Shown here piece after piece: positions 14,165-23,421 of a stretch of 45,901 bases of DNA (positions within the stretch are counted from its first letter, which is position 1; the number at the start of each line of letters is the position of its first letter). The translations under genes and the position numbers were made by a program. The stretch spans positions 1 through 45,901 of the forward strand of contig CBFGJP010000011.1 of NCBI GenBank assembly GCA_965649105.1. Direction: 5' to 3'. The notes beneath the pieces are model-generated. The model searched no databases. It was not told the origin of the DNA and saw nothing but the letters and a program-made list of their open reading frames with translations. The DNA comes from JAOAFX01 sp965649105 (GTDB lineage: Bacteria; Hydrothermota; Tepidihabitantia; SM23-42; JAOAFX01).

Positions 14165-15718
14165 ATGACAGTGCTAATAATCGCCATAGTTATACTGGCT
14201 TTAGAAGCAATTTTTGTTGTTTTCTTTTATTTAAAATATAATCGGGCTAAGATTATCGGTGCCCAAGAAGAAGCAAGAAAAATTATTGAAGATGCCAAGA
14301 AAGAGGCAGAAAATTACCGCAAATCAGCAGAAATCGCTGCAAAGGAACATTGGTATCAAGAAAAATTAAATTTTGAAAAAGAGACTTTAAATCGCCGGAG
14401 GGAGATTGAAAAGGCTGAGCGTCGGCTTTTAGAAAAAGAAAATAGTCTGGAGCGACGGGAACGTTTGATAATTGACAAAGAGAAGGAACTTATGAATAAA
14501 GAACACAATCTGCAAAATCGAGAGAAGATAATTCAGGTAAAATCAGAAAGACTCGACCAGCTAATAAAAGAAGAGACTGAGGCATTACAGAAAATTGCTA
14601 ATCTTTCGAAAGAAGAAGCGAAGGCTTCATTAATGAAAAATTTAGAGGCCGAAGCACGCCATGAGGCATCAGCGCTCCTAAATCGCATAAAGGAAGAGGC
14701 ACGGCAAAAGGCTGAAGAGACTGCTCGCGAAATCATTTTACAGGCGATCCAGAAATGTGCAACAAGTCATACGATGGAAACAACAATATCTGTAGTGCCA
14801 ATCCCTTCAGAAGAAATGAAAGGAAGAATCATTGGAAGAGAAGGTAGAAATATCCGTGCCTTTGAGACGCTCACGGGTGTTGAGGTAATTATTGATGATT
14901 CACCTGAAACGATATCACTATCCTGCTTTGACCCAATAAGGAGAGAAGTGGCGCGGATTGCCATGTCTAAACTGATTTCTGATGGAAGAATCCATCCGGC
15001 GCGGATTGAAGAAGTCGTCAAGAGTGCCCAAAAAGAGATTGAAATGATAATAAAAAATACTGGAGAAGAAATCTGCCTGGAATTAGGGATTATTGGTCTT
15101 GCCCCGGAACTTGTACGTCATCTCGGTAAAATGCGTTTCCGCACAAGTTATGGTCAGAATCTTATACAACATTCAAGAGAGGTTGCCTATCTTGCTTCGC
15201 TCATCGCCCAAGAATTAGGCCTTGACCCGATAATCGCCAAAAGGGCAGGGTTACTCCATGATTTGGGTAAGGTGGCAGATTTGACAATGGAAGGTCCCCA
15301 TGCCCAGATTGGAGCTGAGCTTGCAGCAAAATTTAATGAAAGCGAAATAATTGTCAATGCGATTGCCGCTCACCACGAAGAGGTAGAACCAAACAGTCCT
15401 TATGCCTTTATTGTGGAGATTGCAGATTCAATTTCCGGTGCAAGGCCCGGTGCGCGAAGAGAGACCATTGAGGCTTATATAAAAAGGTTAAAAGCACTTG
15501 AAGACCTCGTTTCTTCATTTAATGGAGTGGAAAGGGTTTATGCAATTCAGGCAGGTAGAGAAGTAAGGGTAATGGTAAATCCAGGTGTGATTTCAGATAC
15601 TGAGGTTACGAATCTTGCCAATGATATTGCTCGGAGAATTGAGAAAGAAATACAGTATCCGGGCCAAATAAAGGTAACAGTAGTAAGAGAAACAAGGGCG
15701 ACCGAACTGGCAAAGTAA
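14165..15718 (+). CDS. rny: Ribonuclease Y
   Basis: A 517-aa membrane-anchored endoribonuclease that starts mRNA decay. Residues 3-23 form a transmembrane helix, followed by a long coiled coil (about 30-190), a KH domain around MKGRIIGREGRNIRAFETLT, and an HD domain with IQHSREVAY and AGLLHDLGKVAD holding the metal ligands. The length is typical. A strong GGAGGAGG lies seven bases before the ATG, just after the hairpin at 14126. Confidence 0.96.
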   Translation: MTVLIIAIVILALEAIFVVFFYLKYNRAKIIGAQEEARKIIEDAKKEAENYRKSAEIAAKEHWYQEKLNFEKETLNRRREIEKAERRLLEKENSLERRERLIIDKEKELMNKEHNLQNREKIIQVKSERLDQLIKEETEALQKIANLSKEEAKASLMKNLEAEARHEASALLNRIKEEARQKAEETAREIILQAIQKCATSHTMETTISVVPIPSEEMKGRIIGREGRNIRAFETLTGVEVIIDDSPETISLSCFDPIRREVARIAMSKLISDGRIHPARIEEVVKSAQKEIEMIIKNTGEEICLELGIIGLAPELVRHLGKMRFRTSYGQNLIQHSREVAYLASLIAQELGLDPIIAKRAGLLHDLGKVADLTMEGPHAQIGAELAAKFNESEIIVNAIAAHHEEVEPNSPYAFIVEIADSISGARPGARRETIEAYIKRLKALEDLVSSFNGVERVYAIQAGREVRVMVNPGVISDTEVTNLANDIARRIEKEIQYPGQIKVTVVRETRATELAK

Positions 15719-15720
15719 TC

Positions 15721-15748
15721 TTGACTTTGGAATTTTTTTAATTATAAT
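15721..15748 (+). promoter_or_regulatory. Promoter of tdh operon, leaderless architecture
   Basis: TTGACT (15721-15726), 16-bp spacer, TATAAT (15743-15748), then five bases to the ATG at 15754. It starts three bases after the rny stop. No ribosome site is present. Confidence 0.78.
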
Positions 15749-15753
15749 TGCCT

Positions 15754-16791
15754 ATGACAACAATGAAGGCAGTCGTTAAGACAAAGTCTGAACCCGGTGC
15801 AGAATTATTAGATGTCCCAGTCCCGACACCAGGACCCAACGAGGTCCTGGTTAAAGTTTTAGCAACTTCAATCTGTGGAACCGACCTCCACATATTTCAA
15901 TGGAATGATTGGTCACAAAAACGGATAAAAAAGATTCCCCAGATTATGGGTCATGAGTTATGCGGGCAGGTCGTTGAGGTGGGCGCTAATGTTCAGCACA
16001 TAAAAAAAGACGATTTTATCTCGGCAGAGACCCATATTGCCTGTGGATATTGTTATATGTGCAGAAATGGACTTGCCCATATCTGCGAGAATGTAAGAAT
16101 ATTTGGCGTTGACATAGACGGTGTATTTGCTGAATATGCGGTTGTGCCAGCGAACAATGCCTGGGTCATTGAAGATAAGATTCCCAAAGATTATATTTCG
16201 GTTATGGAGCCTTTAGGTAATGCAATCCACACCGTTCTTGCCGGTGAAATTGCAGGGAATACTGTTTTAATCACCGGTTGCGGTCCAATTGGATTGATGT
16301 CTATCGTTGTTTGTAAGGCGTGCGGAGCCACAAAGGTCATTGCGACTGAAATAAATGAATACAGGTTACATCTTGCCAAAAAACTCGGAGCGGATGTCGT
16401 GTTGAATCCCAAGAAAAACAAAGTTTTAGAATCGATTATGCAAAATACAAATAATAAAGGAGTTGATGTGGTGCTTGAGATGTCGGGCAATCCGACGGCA
16501 ATAATCGATGGGCTCAAGGCTTTGCGCCCCGGCGGTAGATATTCAATCTTGGGCATACCGGATAAATCCTTAAAAATCGACCTTGCGGATATTGTTTTTA
16601 AATACTTCACAATCCAGGGTATAAATGGAAGATTGATGTTTTCAACCTGGTATAAAACCACCAGGTTCCTTGCCTCGGAGAGGATTGACCTTGAGCCGAT
16701 AATCACCCACCGTTTCCGTCTTGAAGAATTTCAGAAAGGAATGGAATTGATGGAAAGTGGGAATTGTGGGAAGATTCTTTTATACCCCTGA
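15754..16791 (+). CDS. tdh: L-threonine 3-dehydrogenase (zinc-dependent)
   Basis: A 345-aa medium-chain dehydrogenase that oxidises L-threonine to 2-amino-3-ketobutyrate with NAD+. Catalytic zinc ligands are in CGTDLHIFQWNDW and MGHELCGQVVEVG. The structural zinc site is CGYCYMCRNGLAHIC, and NAD binds at ITGCGPIGLM. The start is placed at ATG 15754 because the -10 box ends at 15748; an in-frame TTG at 15748 lies inside the -10. The partner gene kbl is three genes downstream, completing threonine to glycine plus acetyl-CoA. Confidence 0.92.
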   Translation: MTTMKAVVKTKSEPGAELLDVPVPTPGPNEVLVKVLATSICGTDLHIFQWNDWSQKRIKKIPQIMGHELCGQVVEVGANVQHIKKDDFISAETHIACGYCYMCRNGLAHICENVRIFGVDIDGVFAEYAVVPANNAWVIEDKIPKDYISVMEPLGNAIHTVLAGEIAGNTVLITGCGPIGLMSIVVCKACGATKVIATEINEYRLHLAKKLGADVVLNPKKNKVLESIMQNTNNKGVDVVLEMSGNPTAIIDGLKALRPGGRYSILGIPDKSLKIDLADIVFKYFTIQGINGRLMFSTWYKTTRFLASERIDLEPIITHRFRLEEFQKGMELMESGNCGKILLYP

Positions 16792-16796
16792 GATAG

Positions 16797-17153
16797 ATGA
16801 TAAAGGGTATAGGCATTGATCTGATTGAATTTACCCGATTTTCAGAGGTTGCGGAAGATTTTTTTAGTCAAGTCTTTACTGCTGCTGAACTGCAAACAGT
16901 AAAAAAAAATCCCTTGCTTGCTGGTTTGAGGTTTAGTATCAAAGAGGCAGTTTTAAAAGCCCTTGGTACCGGTCTATATTTTGGATTTTTCTTTAAAAAT
17001 GTTGAGTTAAAAAATAATAGCAAGGTTATTATAACCGAGCCTTTAAAAAAAAGTTTGTCGGATAAAAGATATTGTATTAATATTGGAACAGGTAATTCAA
17101 AGAAATATGCCTGTGCAATTGCAATAATTGAAGAAAGACAGGAGGTTGATTAA
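16797..17153 (+). CDS. acpS: Holo-[acyl-carrier-protein] synthase
   Basis: A 118-aa phosphopantetheinyl transferase. GIGIDLIEFTRF (residues 4-15) has the Mg-binding Asp, and RFSIKEAVLKALGTG has the Glu and Lys of the second motif. It moves 4'-phosphopantetheine from CoA to ACP. It lies between tdh and the ligase, ACP and kbl genes, so it probably serves the ACP at 18878 as well as fatty-acid ACP. The following gene's ribosome site is inside its 3' end. Confidence 0.9.
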   Translation: MIKGIGIDLIEFTRFSEVAEDFFSQVFTAAELQTVKKNPLLAGLRFSIKEAVLKALGTGLYFGFFFKNVELKNNSKVIITEPLKKSLSDKRYCINIGTGNSKKYACAIAIIEERQEVD

Positions 17154-18854
17154 ATGTCTAATATTGGTTCATACGATGAACGATATAAAAATTTTGATTG
17201 GAAAATAAGTGAGCAGGAACTTGAGTATGGTAAAAATGGAATGTATAATATCGGATATTTTTGTAGTGATAGAATCTGTGAACTCGGTTTAGGAAATAAA
17301 TTAGGATTGATCTGGCAAGGTTTTAGCGGTGAGGTCCGGCATTTTACTTACGAAGATATCAGGCTGAACAGCAATAAATTTGCTCATTTCCTGACATCGT
17401 TAGGAATAAAAAGGGGTGATCGGGTTTGCATATTTATGGACCGGATACCTGAATTATACATTTCATTCATTGGTATACTCAAGGCAGGATTTATTGTGCA
17501 GCCATTGTTTTCGGCGTTTGGTGAAGAGGCACTTTTTACCCGACTGGAAGATGCCAAGACGACCGCAATTTTGACCACCCGGAAGCATTTGTCAAAGGTT
17601 CGCAAGATAAAATCACAATTGCCGGAATTAAAATACATTATTGTTTTGCACAATGAAAAGAAACCACTTGAAGAGAGAGAAATAGAATTCAGTATGGATG
17701 ATTATCAGCGGATTGATAAATTTGATATATATCCTGCTGACCGAGAGATTCCCTCAGTATTACATTATACCTCGGGAACGACCGGCAAGCCCAAGGGTGC
17801 TTTGCATGTCCATTCTTCGATCATTGCCCAATACATCACCGCAAAATGGGTTCTTGATTTGCAACCGCATGATATATACTGGTGCACCGCAGACCCGGGA
17901 TGGGTTACAGGCACTTCTTATGGCATAATCGGTCCCTGGTCAAATGGTGTCACACAGGTGGTGTATGATATAGGATTCAATACTGAAAAATGGTATGCAT
18001 TCATTGAAAAACATAAGGTCACAGTATGGTATACTGCACCAACGGCGATACGACTCTTAATGAAAGAAGGCGAAGAGGTGGTGAAGAAATATAATTTAAA
18101 GTCATTGCGCCATCTTATAAGTGTGGGTGAACCACTGAATGCCGAGGCAGTAGTCTGGTCCGAGAAGGTTTTTGGTCTACCTTTTCATGATTCATACTGG
18201 CAGACTGAAACGGGTGCGATCGTTATATCAAATTATCCGGGTATGAAAATAAAACCAGGTTCAATGGGTAAGGCATTTCCAGGTATCGTTGCGACGGTTG
18301 TGGACCCCAAAAATTATGAGCCGATAAATACGCCTGGTTCGATCGGGCTGATTGCCTTGAAACCAGGCTGGCCATCAATGATGCGGGCTTACTGGAATAA
18401 TAAAGAGACTTATGACAAAAAATTTAAGAACAACTGGTATATCTGTGGTGACCGTGCCTACCTTGATAACGAAGGATACTTCTGGTTTGTGGGTAGGGAT
18501 GATGATGTAATAAATACCGCCGGACATCTTGTTGGACCATTTGAGATTGAATCGGCACTTCTTGAACATCCCGCGGTTGCTGAATCCGCGGCCGTGGGTA
18601 AACCCGATCCGGTCAATATGGAAGTGGTGAAGGCATTTGTTGCATTAAAACCTGGATACAAGCCCAGCAATGAACTTGAACTTGATATAATGAATTTTAT
18701 TCGGAAAAAACTTTCACCCCTGGCAATGCCCCAAGAGATTGAATTCGTCGATTCACTACCAAAAACAAGGAGCGGCAAAATAATGCGTCGGCTATTAAGG
18801 GCAAAAGAATGGGGTGAAGAGATAGGGGATATATCAACATTAGAGAATGATTAA
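17154..18854 (+). CDS. acsA: AMP-forming acetyl/acyl-CoA synthetase
   Basis: A 566-aa ligase of the ANL superfamily, activating acetate or a related short acid as the acyl-AMP and then the thioester. The P-loop-like YTSGTTGKPKG, the A5-type SYWQTETG, YICGDRAY and the C-terminal TRSGKIMRRLLR with the catalytic Lys are all intact. The region WCTADPGWVTGTSYGIIGPW is close to Bacillus-type AcsA. Being next to an ACP gene suggests the thioester acceptor could be CoA or ACP. AGGAGG lies seven bases before the ATG. Confidence 0.86.
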   Translation: MSNIGSYDERYKNFDWKISEQELEYGKNGMYNIGYFCSDRICELGLGNKLGLIWQGFSGEVRHFTYEDIRLNSNKFAHFLTSLGIKRGDRVCIFMDRIPELYISFIGILKAGFIVQPLFSAFGEEALFTRLEDAKTTAILTTRKHLSKVRKIKSQLPELKYIIVLHNEKKPLEEREIEFSMDDYQRIDKFDIYPADREIPSVLHYTSGTTGKPKGALHVHSSIIAQYITAKWVLDLQPHDIYWCTADPGWVTGTSYGIIGPWSNGVTQVVYDIGFNTEKWYAFIEKHKVTVWYTAPTAIRLLMKEGEEVVKKYNLKSLRHLISVGEPLNAEAVVWSEKVFGLPFHDSYWQTETGAIVISNYPGMKIKPGSMGKAFPGIVATVVDPKNYEPINTPGSIGLIALKPGWPSMMRAYWNNKETYDKKFKNNWYICGDRAYLDNEGYFWFVGRDDDVINTAGHLVGPFEIESALLEHPAVAESAAVGKPDPVNMEVVKAFVALKPGYKPSNELELDIMNFIRKKLSPLAMPQEIEFVDSLPKTRSGKIMRRLLRAKEWGEEIGDISTLEND

Positions 18855-18877
18855 AAACATTTTTATAAGGAGGAAAA

Positions 18878-19138
18878 ATGGCAGAAGATTTGAAGAAATT
18901 AATTATTGATTATGTGAAGAAAGAATATTTGGATGAAGATTCAGACCAGGAGATAACTGAAAATACTCCACTCATATCGAGTGGGATTGTTGACTCTTTT
19001 TCAATGGTTTCGCTAAAAACATTCCTTGAGAAAAAATTCAATATCAAGATACCGGACGAAAAGGCAACGACCGAGGCATTTGATACGGTGAATAATATTA
19101 TTAAACTCCTTGGTGAGTTCGTTAAACTTGATACTTAA
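18878..19138 (+). CDS. Acyl carrier protein
   Basis: An 86-aa acidic four-helix carrier protein. GIVDSFSMVSLKTFLEKKFN has the phosphopantetheine Ser in DSFS, a variant of the usual DSL. AAGGAGG lies five to six bases upstream. It sits between the ligase and kbl, with acpS three genes before. It is probably a specialised ACP rather than the fatty-acid AcpP, since no fab genes are nearby. Confidence 0.9.
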   Translation: MAEDLKKLIIDYVKKEYLDEDSDQEITENTPLISSGIVDSFSMVSLKTFLEKKFNIKIPDEKATTEAFDTVNNIIKLLGEFVKLDT

Positions 19139-19151
19139 TCAGGAGGTCTGA

Positions 19152-20399
19152 ATGGCTTTCAGCGAAAAGGTGAGAGAATTTTTTGCAAACGAACTCAAGG
19201 GAATAAGAGAAAAGGGTCTGTTTAAAGAAGAGCGATATATCGCATCTCCCCAGTCGGCAGTCATTAAAGTGGAATATCCTGCTGGTTCACCACCCAAGGA
19301 AGTCTTAAATTTTTGTGCCAACAATTATCTTGGACTCTCAAGCCATCCTGAGGTTGTAAAGGCAGCGCATGAAGGTCTTGAGAATCGTGGTTATGGAATG
19401 TCTTCAGTCCGCTTTATTTGTGGAACACAGGATATCCATCGGCAACTGGAGAAAAAGATTACAGAATTTTTAGGAACCGAAGATACCGTTTTATTCCCAT
19501 CCTGTATGGATGCTAATGCCGGAGTCTTTGATGTTGTCCTTGATAAAGAAGATGCGATGATCGCCGACCGTCTTGTCCATGCTTCAATCGTTGATGGTAT
19601 GAAACTCTGCAAGGCTCAGTTATACAACTACAAACATTTGAATATGGCACATCTTGAAGAGAAACTGCAAGAGACTCAGAATTGCCGATTCCGGATGATT
19701 ATAACCGATGGTGTATTTTCTATGGATGGGGATATTGCGCCCCTTGATAAAATATGTGAACTTGCTGAAAAATATGATGCAATGGTGATGGTTGATGATT
19801 CACATGCTACTGGTTTCCTTGGTAAAAATGGTAGAGGGACCCACGAGCATTGTGGGGTAGTAGGAAAGATTGATATAATCACAACGACGTTAGGAAAGGC
19901 AATGGGTGGTGCCAGTGGTGGTTGTGTAAGTGGTCGCAAAGAGATAGTGGAAATGTGCAGACAGCGTGCCCGTCCTTATCTATTTTCTAATACCATTCCC
20001 CCGGTCGTTGTTGCGGCTGCAAACAGAGTAATGGATATTATTGGAAGCACAACTGCATTAAGGGACAAACTTGAGGAGAATACCAAATACTTTCGACAGA
20101 AGATGAAAGAGGCAGGATTTGATATTAAAGAAGGCGTCCATCCAATAGTACCTGTAATGCTCTACAATGCAAAACTTGCTCAAGATATGGCAAGAGACCT
20201 CTATGATGAAGGTATATATGTGGTGGGATTTTTCTTTCCGGTTGTTCCGCAGGGGCAGGCAAGGATAAGAGTTCAGATTTCTGCGGTTCACGAAAAGGAA
20301 CATCTTGATAAGGCAATTGAGGCATTTAAAAAAGTCGGCGAAAAGTACAAAATTCTCGGGAAAAAGAAGGACGAAATTATTGCAATGTACGGGTTATAG
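19152..20399 (+). CDS. kbl: Glycine C-acetyltransferase (2-amino-3-ketobutyrate CoA ligase)
   Basis: A 415-aa PLP enzyme of the alpha-oxoamine synthase family. It cleaves 2-amino-3-ketobutyrate with CoA to glycine and acetyl-CoA. NFCANNYLGLSSHP, VRFICGTQDIHRQLE, VMVDDSHATGFLG and TTTLGKAMGGASGG (PLP Lys) follow the Kbl pattern closely. KAMGGASGG and RPYLFSNTIPP support Kbl over BioF or serine palmitoyltransferase. AGGAGGT lies six bases upstream. The association with an ACP is unusual for a purely CoA-dependent enzyme. Confidence 0.93.
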   Translation: MAFSEKVREFFANELKGIREKGLFKEERYIASPQSAVIKVEYPAGSPPKEVLNFCANNYLGLSSHPEVVKAAHEGLENRGYGMSSVRFICGTQDIHRQLEKKITEFLGTEDTVLFPSCMDANAGVFDVVLDKEDAMIADRLVHASIVDGMKLCKAQLYNYKHLNMAHLEEKLQETQNCRFRMIITDGVFSMDGDIAPLDKICELAEKYDAMVMVDDSHATGFLGKNGRGTHEHCGVVGKIDIITTTLGKAMGGASGGCVSGRKEIVEMCRQRARPYLFSNTIPPVVVAAANRVMDIIGSTTALRDKLEENTKYFRQKMKEAGFDIKEGVHPIVPVMLYNAKLAQDMARDLYDEGIYVVGFFFPVVPQGQARIRVQISAVHEKEHLDKAIEAFKKVGEKYKILGKKKDEIIAMYGL

Positions 20400-20416
20400 A
20401 AAATACTAAATTCTTG

Positions 20417-20435
20417 AAAGTCCAAAATACCTAAA
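20417..20435. repeat. Dispersed intergenic repeat, copy of the 32694 family
   Basis: The 19-base AAAGTCCAAAATACCTAAA is identical to 32704-32722. It lies in the 50-base gap between kbl and the next gene. Confidence 0.7.
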
Positions 20436-20449
20436 AATTTAAAATTGTA

Positions 20450-21580
20450 ATGAATAATACGGCTGATGTAATAATTATTGGTGGTGGGATAATCGGGTGT
20501 GCCACCGGGTATTATCTTACAAAAAAGGGATTGAAGGTTTATCTTTTTGAAAAGGAATATCTCACCGCCGGTTCTACCGGCAGGTGTATCGGTGGAATAA
20601 GACAGCAGTATTCAACAGAATTGAGTATCAAGGTGGCAATGGAGTCCGTAAAAAAATTTAAGGTTATGAAGGAAGAACTGGGCGTGGATGTTGAATTTGA
20701 ACAGGATGGTTATCTCTTTCTTGCTCATAGTGAAGAGAAAGAAAAGATCTATAAGCAATTGATAAAATTACAGAAGAGAATGGGGCTTGATGTAGAATAT
20801 GTTGATGTGGAAACGATAAAAGAAATCGTGCCAGGCATAAATGTTGATGGTTTGCTAGGCGGTGCCTACTGCCCTTCGGATGGTCAGGCGAATCCATTTC
20901 TGGTCATTGATGGTTATGCAAGAAAGATAAAAGAAAAAGGAAAAATATTCACCTATTGCGGGATTGAGAAAATAAATGTAAAGGCTGATAAATTAGTGTC
21001 AGTCACTACGGTTAATAATGAAACCTATTATGCCCCGATTGTAGTAAATGCTACCGGTCCGTTTATTAGAGAATTTTCTAAACACCTTGGGCTTGATATT
21101 CCGGTATTTCCTGAACGGCACGAATCACTCATCACCGAACCGATAGAAGTCTTTTTCAAACCAATGATTGTTGATTATCGTCCTGATGGATGCTATTTTC
21201 ATCAAAAGGCAAAACAGGGCAGTATCATTGGATGTTATACACCAGTGCCGAATGTGCCTGGAACGGATGTCCGCTCCTCTTTTGAATTTTTAAACGAAAT
21301 GGGCAGGAGAATGGGGCGGTTGATACCAAAACTCGCGGATGTGAAGATTATCAGGCAATGGGCAGGTAGTTATGAAATGACACCGGATGGAAACCCTATC
21401 GTTGATAAGACCGATATTGAAGGTTTATGGATAATTGGAGGTTTCTGTGGCCATGGATTTATGCTTGGCCCCGAGATAGGCTATATTGCAGCGGAGTTTA
21501 TCACAACCGGAAATCCTCCGTATGACATCAGTGAATTCGCTCTGAAGAGAGATTTCTCAAAAAAAGAAGTAATGAAATAA
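20450..21580 (+). CDS. DAO-family FAD-dependent oxidoreductase (SoxB/HcnC/glycine oxidase-like)
   Basis: A 376-aa flavoprotein. DVIIIGGGIIGCATGYYLTK (residues 5-24) binds FAD, and GSTGRCIGGIRQQYS is the loop seen in sarcosine-oxidase-beta and amine-dehydrogenase relatives. GLWIIGGFCGHGFMLGPEIG closes the site near the C-terminus. It oxidises an amine or amino acid. Being downstream of kbl, which makes glycine, it may use glycine, sarcosine or proline. It could be the third subunit for the 2Fe-2S/FAD pair at 5527-6909. No Shine-Dalgarno site is visible, and TAAAAT at 20440 lacks a well-spaced -35. Confidence 0.82.
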   Translation: MNNTADVIIIGGGIIGCATGYYLTKKGLKVYLFEKEYLTAGSTGRCIGGIRQQYSTELSIKVAMESVKKFKVMKEELGVDVEFEQDGYLFLAHSEEKEKIYKQLIKLQKRMGLDVEYVDVETIKEIVPGINVDGLLGGAYCPSDGQANPFLVIDGYARKIKEKGKIFTYCGIEKINVKADKLVSVTTVNNETYYAPIVVNATGPFIREFSKHLGLDIPVFPERHESLITEPIEVFFKPMIVDYRPDGCYFHQKAKQGSIIGCYTPVPNVPGTDVRSSFEFLNEMGRRMGRLIPKLADVKIIRQWAGSYEMTPDGNPIVDKTDIEGLWIIGGFCGHGFMLGPEIGYIAAEFITTGNPPYDISEFALKRDFSKKEVMK

Positions 21581-21586
21581 TTGTAT

Positions 21587-22714
21587 TCAAACCATTCTTA
21601 AAAAATAAGCCTTTAGATAATTGCTTTCAGGAAAATTTAGTAATACTGGATGGTCTTTTGCCTGTTTCCCTTGATTGATAATAATAAAGTTCTTTTTTGC
21701 ATCCCTCGCGGCGTCGCGGAGCATATTTAGAAATTCTTCGTTAGAGATATGATAGGAACAAGACGAAGTGAACAAAATCCCATTTTCATTTAACAACTTC
21801 ATTGCCATTAGATTTATCTCTTTATAACCGCGTAGTGCATCAAACTTTTTCTTTTTTGATTTGGTGAACGAAGGTGGATCAAGAATTATTGTATCAAATT
21901 TTCTATTTTTATTATAAAATTCCCGCAGGATTTTGAAAACATCTGCGCATTCAAAATTACATTCAAGGTTATTTAATAATGCATTTTTTTTTGCAATTTC
22001 AATCGCTTTTTCTGATAAATCAATACCCAAAACATTTCCTTTTTTTGCCGCATATAGTGAAAATCCACCAGTATAGCAAAAACAATCAAGAATTTCGCCA
22101 TGGGCAAATTCAGTAATCTTGTTCCGATTTTCGCGCTGGTCAAAAAAGAATCCGGTCTTCTGACCATTTACGATATCCACCAGAAATTTTATTCCGTCCT
22201 GTTCTATCTCAATAAATTCAGGGATTTTTCCATAAATCGTTTTACTCTCAGAACCAAGCCCTTCAAGTTTGCGCAGATTTTCATCGGATTTTTCATAGAT
22301 GCCGACAGGATTAAATAATTCTTTCAATATTTCATAAACCATTTCTTTTCTTTTATCTATCCCGAGGCAATTTATTTCCACGACAAAATACTTATTATAT
22401 TTATCAATTATTAAACCAGGTAGTCCATCACTTTCACTGTATATAAGCCGTAAGCTTTCACCTAAATCAGAACGAAGTGTTAAGGCATTTTTAATTCTAT
22501 TCAATAAAAACTCCTTTGAAAAATCTTCTTCTTTTTGGGAAAAAAGACGGACTGTTATTAAAGAATGTGGATTATAAAACCCAGTTCCAATTACCTTTTT
22601 TCTTTCTTCTACTTTGACAACTTCACCAGGTGAAGGATTTTCGGTCTTTATTATCTCATTTGAGAATATCCAGGGATGGTTCAGGTGGCGCCTGTAGACG
22701 ATAACTTTTTTCAC
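21587..22714 (-). CDS. rlmI: Class I SAM-dependent rRNA methyltransferase (RlmI-like)
   Basis: A 375-aa PUA-domain methyltransferase of the RlmI/COG1092 family, which forms m5C in 23S rRNA. The N-terminal PUA part contains HPWIFSNEI. The C-terminal Rossmann fold has LDCFCYTGGFSLYAAKKG, TIILDPPSFTKSK and TSSCSYH with the likely catalytic Cys. It overlaps the end of batE by ATGA, so it is the last gene of the Bat operon. It converges on the oxidoreductase gene with only six bases between stops. Confidence 0.9.
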   Translation of the reverse strand: MKKVIVYRRHLNHPWIFSNEIIKTENPSPGEVVKVEERKKVIGTGFYNPHSLITVRLFSQKEEDFSKEFLLNRIKNALTLRSDLGESLRLIYSESDGLPGLIIDKYNKYFVVEINCLGIDKRKEMVYEILKELFNPVGIYEKSDENLRKLEGLGSESKTIYGKIPEFIEIEQDGIKFLVDIVNGQKTGFFFDQRENRNKITEFAHGEILDCFCYTGGFSLYAAKKGNVLGIDLSEKAIEIAKKNALLNNLECNFECADVFKILREFYNKNRKFDTIILDPPSFTKSKKKKFDALRGYKEINLMAMKLLNENGILFTSSCSYHISNEEFLNMLRDAARDAKKNFIIINQGKQAKDHPVLLNFPESNYLKAYFLRMV

Positions 22715-23421
22715 TCAAATATCCTTTCAATACCATCCGTCTTTACCCAACCCCCAATTCCGCCGGGTAACTGGATTAAATAGTATCCATTTCTCTCTTC
22801 TTTGATTTTTACCTCTGTCCCATCGTGGATTAGAAGAATTTCTTTGTAATCTTCCCCGGGTCCGCTATAAGCCTTTAACTCATTAACAATAACGACTGCC
22901 GAATTTGATTTTTTTTCTGCTTCCCATAAACTTGAACTGACGAGAAAATATATGAAGAATAACGAAATAAATATGCTGAGCCAGAGAAAGATTTTGTTCC
23001 AATTAATCAAATACAGAGATAAGAAGATCACAGTAAAGAGAAATGTAATTGCGGAAAGAATTGTGCCTTCTTTTTGAGAAAAATAATGGAAAAACCGGTT
23101 TAAAAATTGGAAAAAGGGATTGGGAAGTGTGGTTAATTTATCGGGTCTAAAATTTCTTAAAAAATTCAGATTGTATATAACATCTCCATCCCGTGGGCAT
23201 AGAAGATATGCCTTTCTATAGTGGATAATTGCCTTACCAATCCTGCCGGTTTTGAAATAGGCATTTCCAAGATTGTAGTATATGTCTTTATTTTTACATA
23301 TCGCTAAAGCCTTTTCATAACATTCAATCGCCGCTGGAAAATTATTTTCCGCATAATATTTATTTCCAGTATTATATAGTTGAATGACTTCGGCAAATGT
23401 AACAAACATCAAAATGATCAT
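22711..23421 (-). CDS. BatE-like TPR and SH3 membrane protein
   Basis: A 236-aa protein. After an N-terminal hydrophobic segment come two TPR motifs (YYAENNFPAAIECYEKAL, then a second). Two transmembrane helices follow (about 125-170), and then a bacterial SH3-like domain (AYSGPGEDYKEILLIHDGTE). This is the BatE arrangement in Bacteroidetes-type Bat operons. It overlaps batD upstream and rlmI downstream by four bases each. BatE's exact function is not known. Confidence 0.8.
   Translation of the reverse strand: MIILMFVTFAEVIQLYNTGNKYYAENNFPAAIECYEKALAICKNKDIYYNLGNAYFKTGRIGKAIIHYRKAYLLCPRDGDVIYNLNFLRNFRPDKLTTLPNPFFQFLNRFFHYFSQKEGTILSAITFLFTVIFLSLYLINWNKIFLWLSIFISLFFIYFLVSSSLWEAEKKSNSAVVIVNELKAYSGPGEDYKEILLIHDGTEVKIKEERNGYYLIQLPGGIGGWVKTDGIERIFE

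Noticed and set aside
19152..20399. Serine palmitoyltransferase (sphingolipid cluster with ACP and ligase)
   Set aside because: The sequence follows Kbl closely throughout (ICGTQDIHRQLE, FSNTIPP) and is linked to tdh. The ACP linkage is reported as a separate finding.
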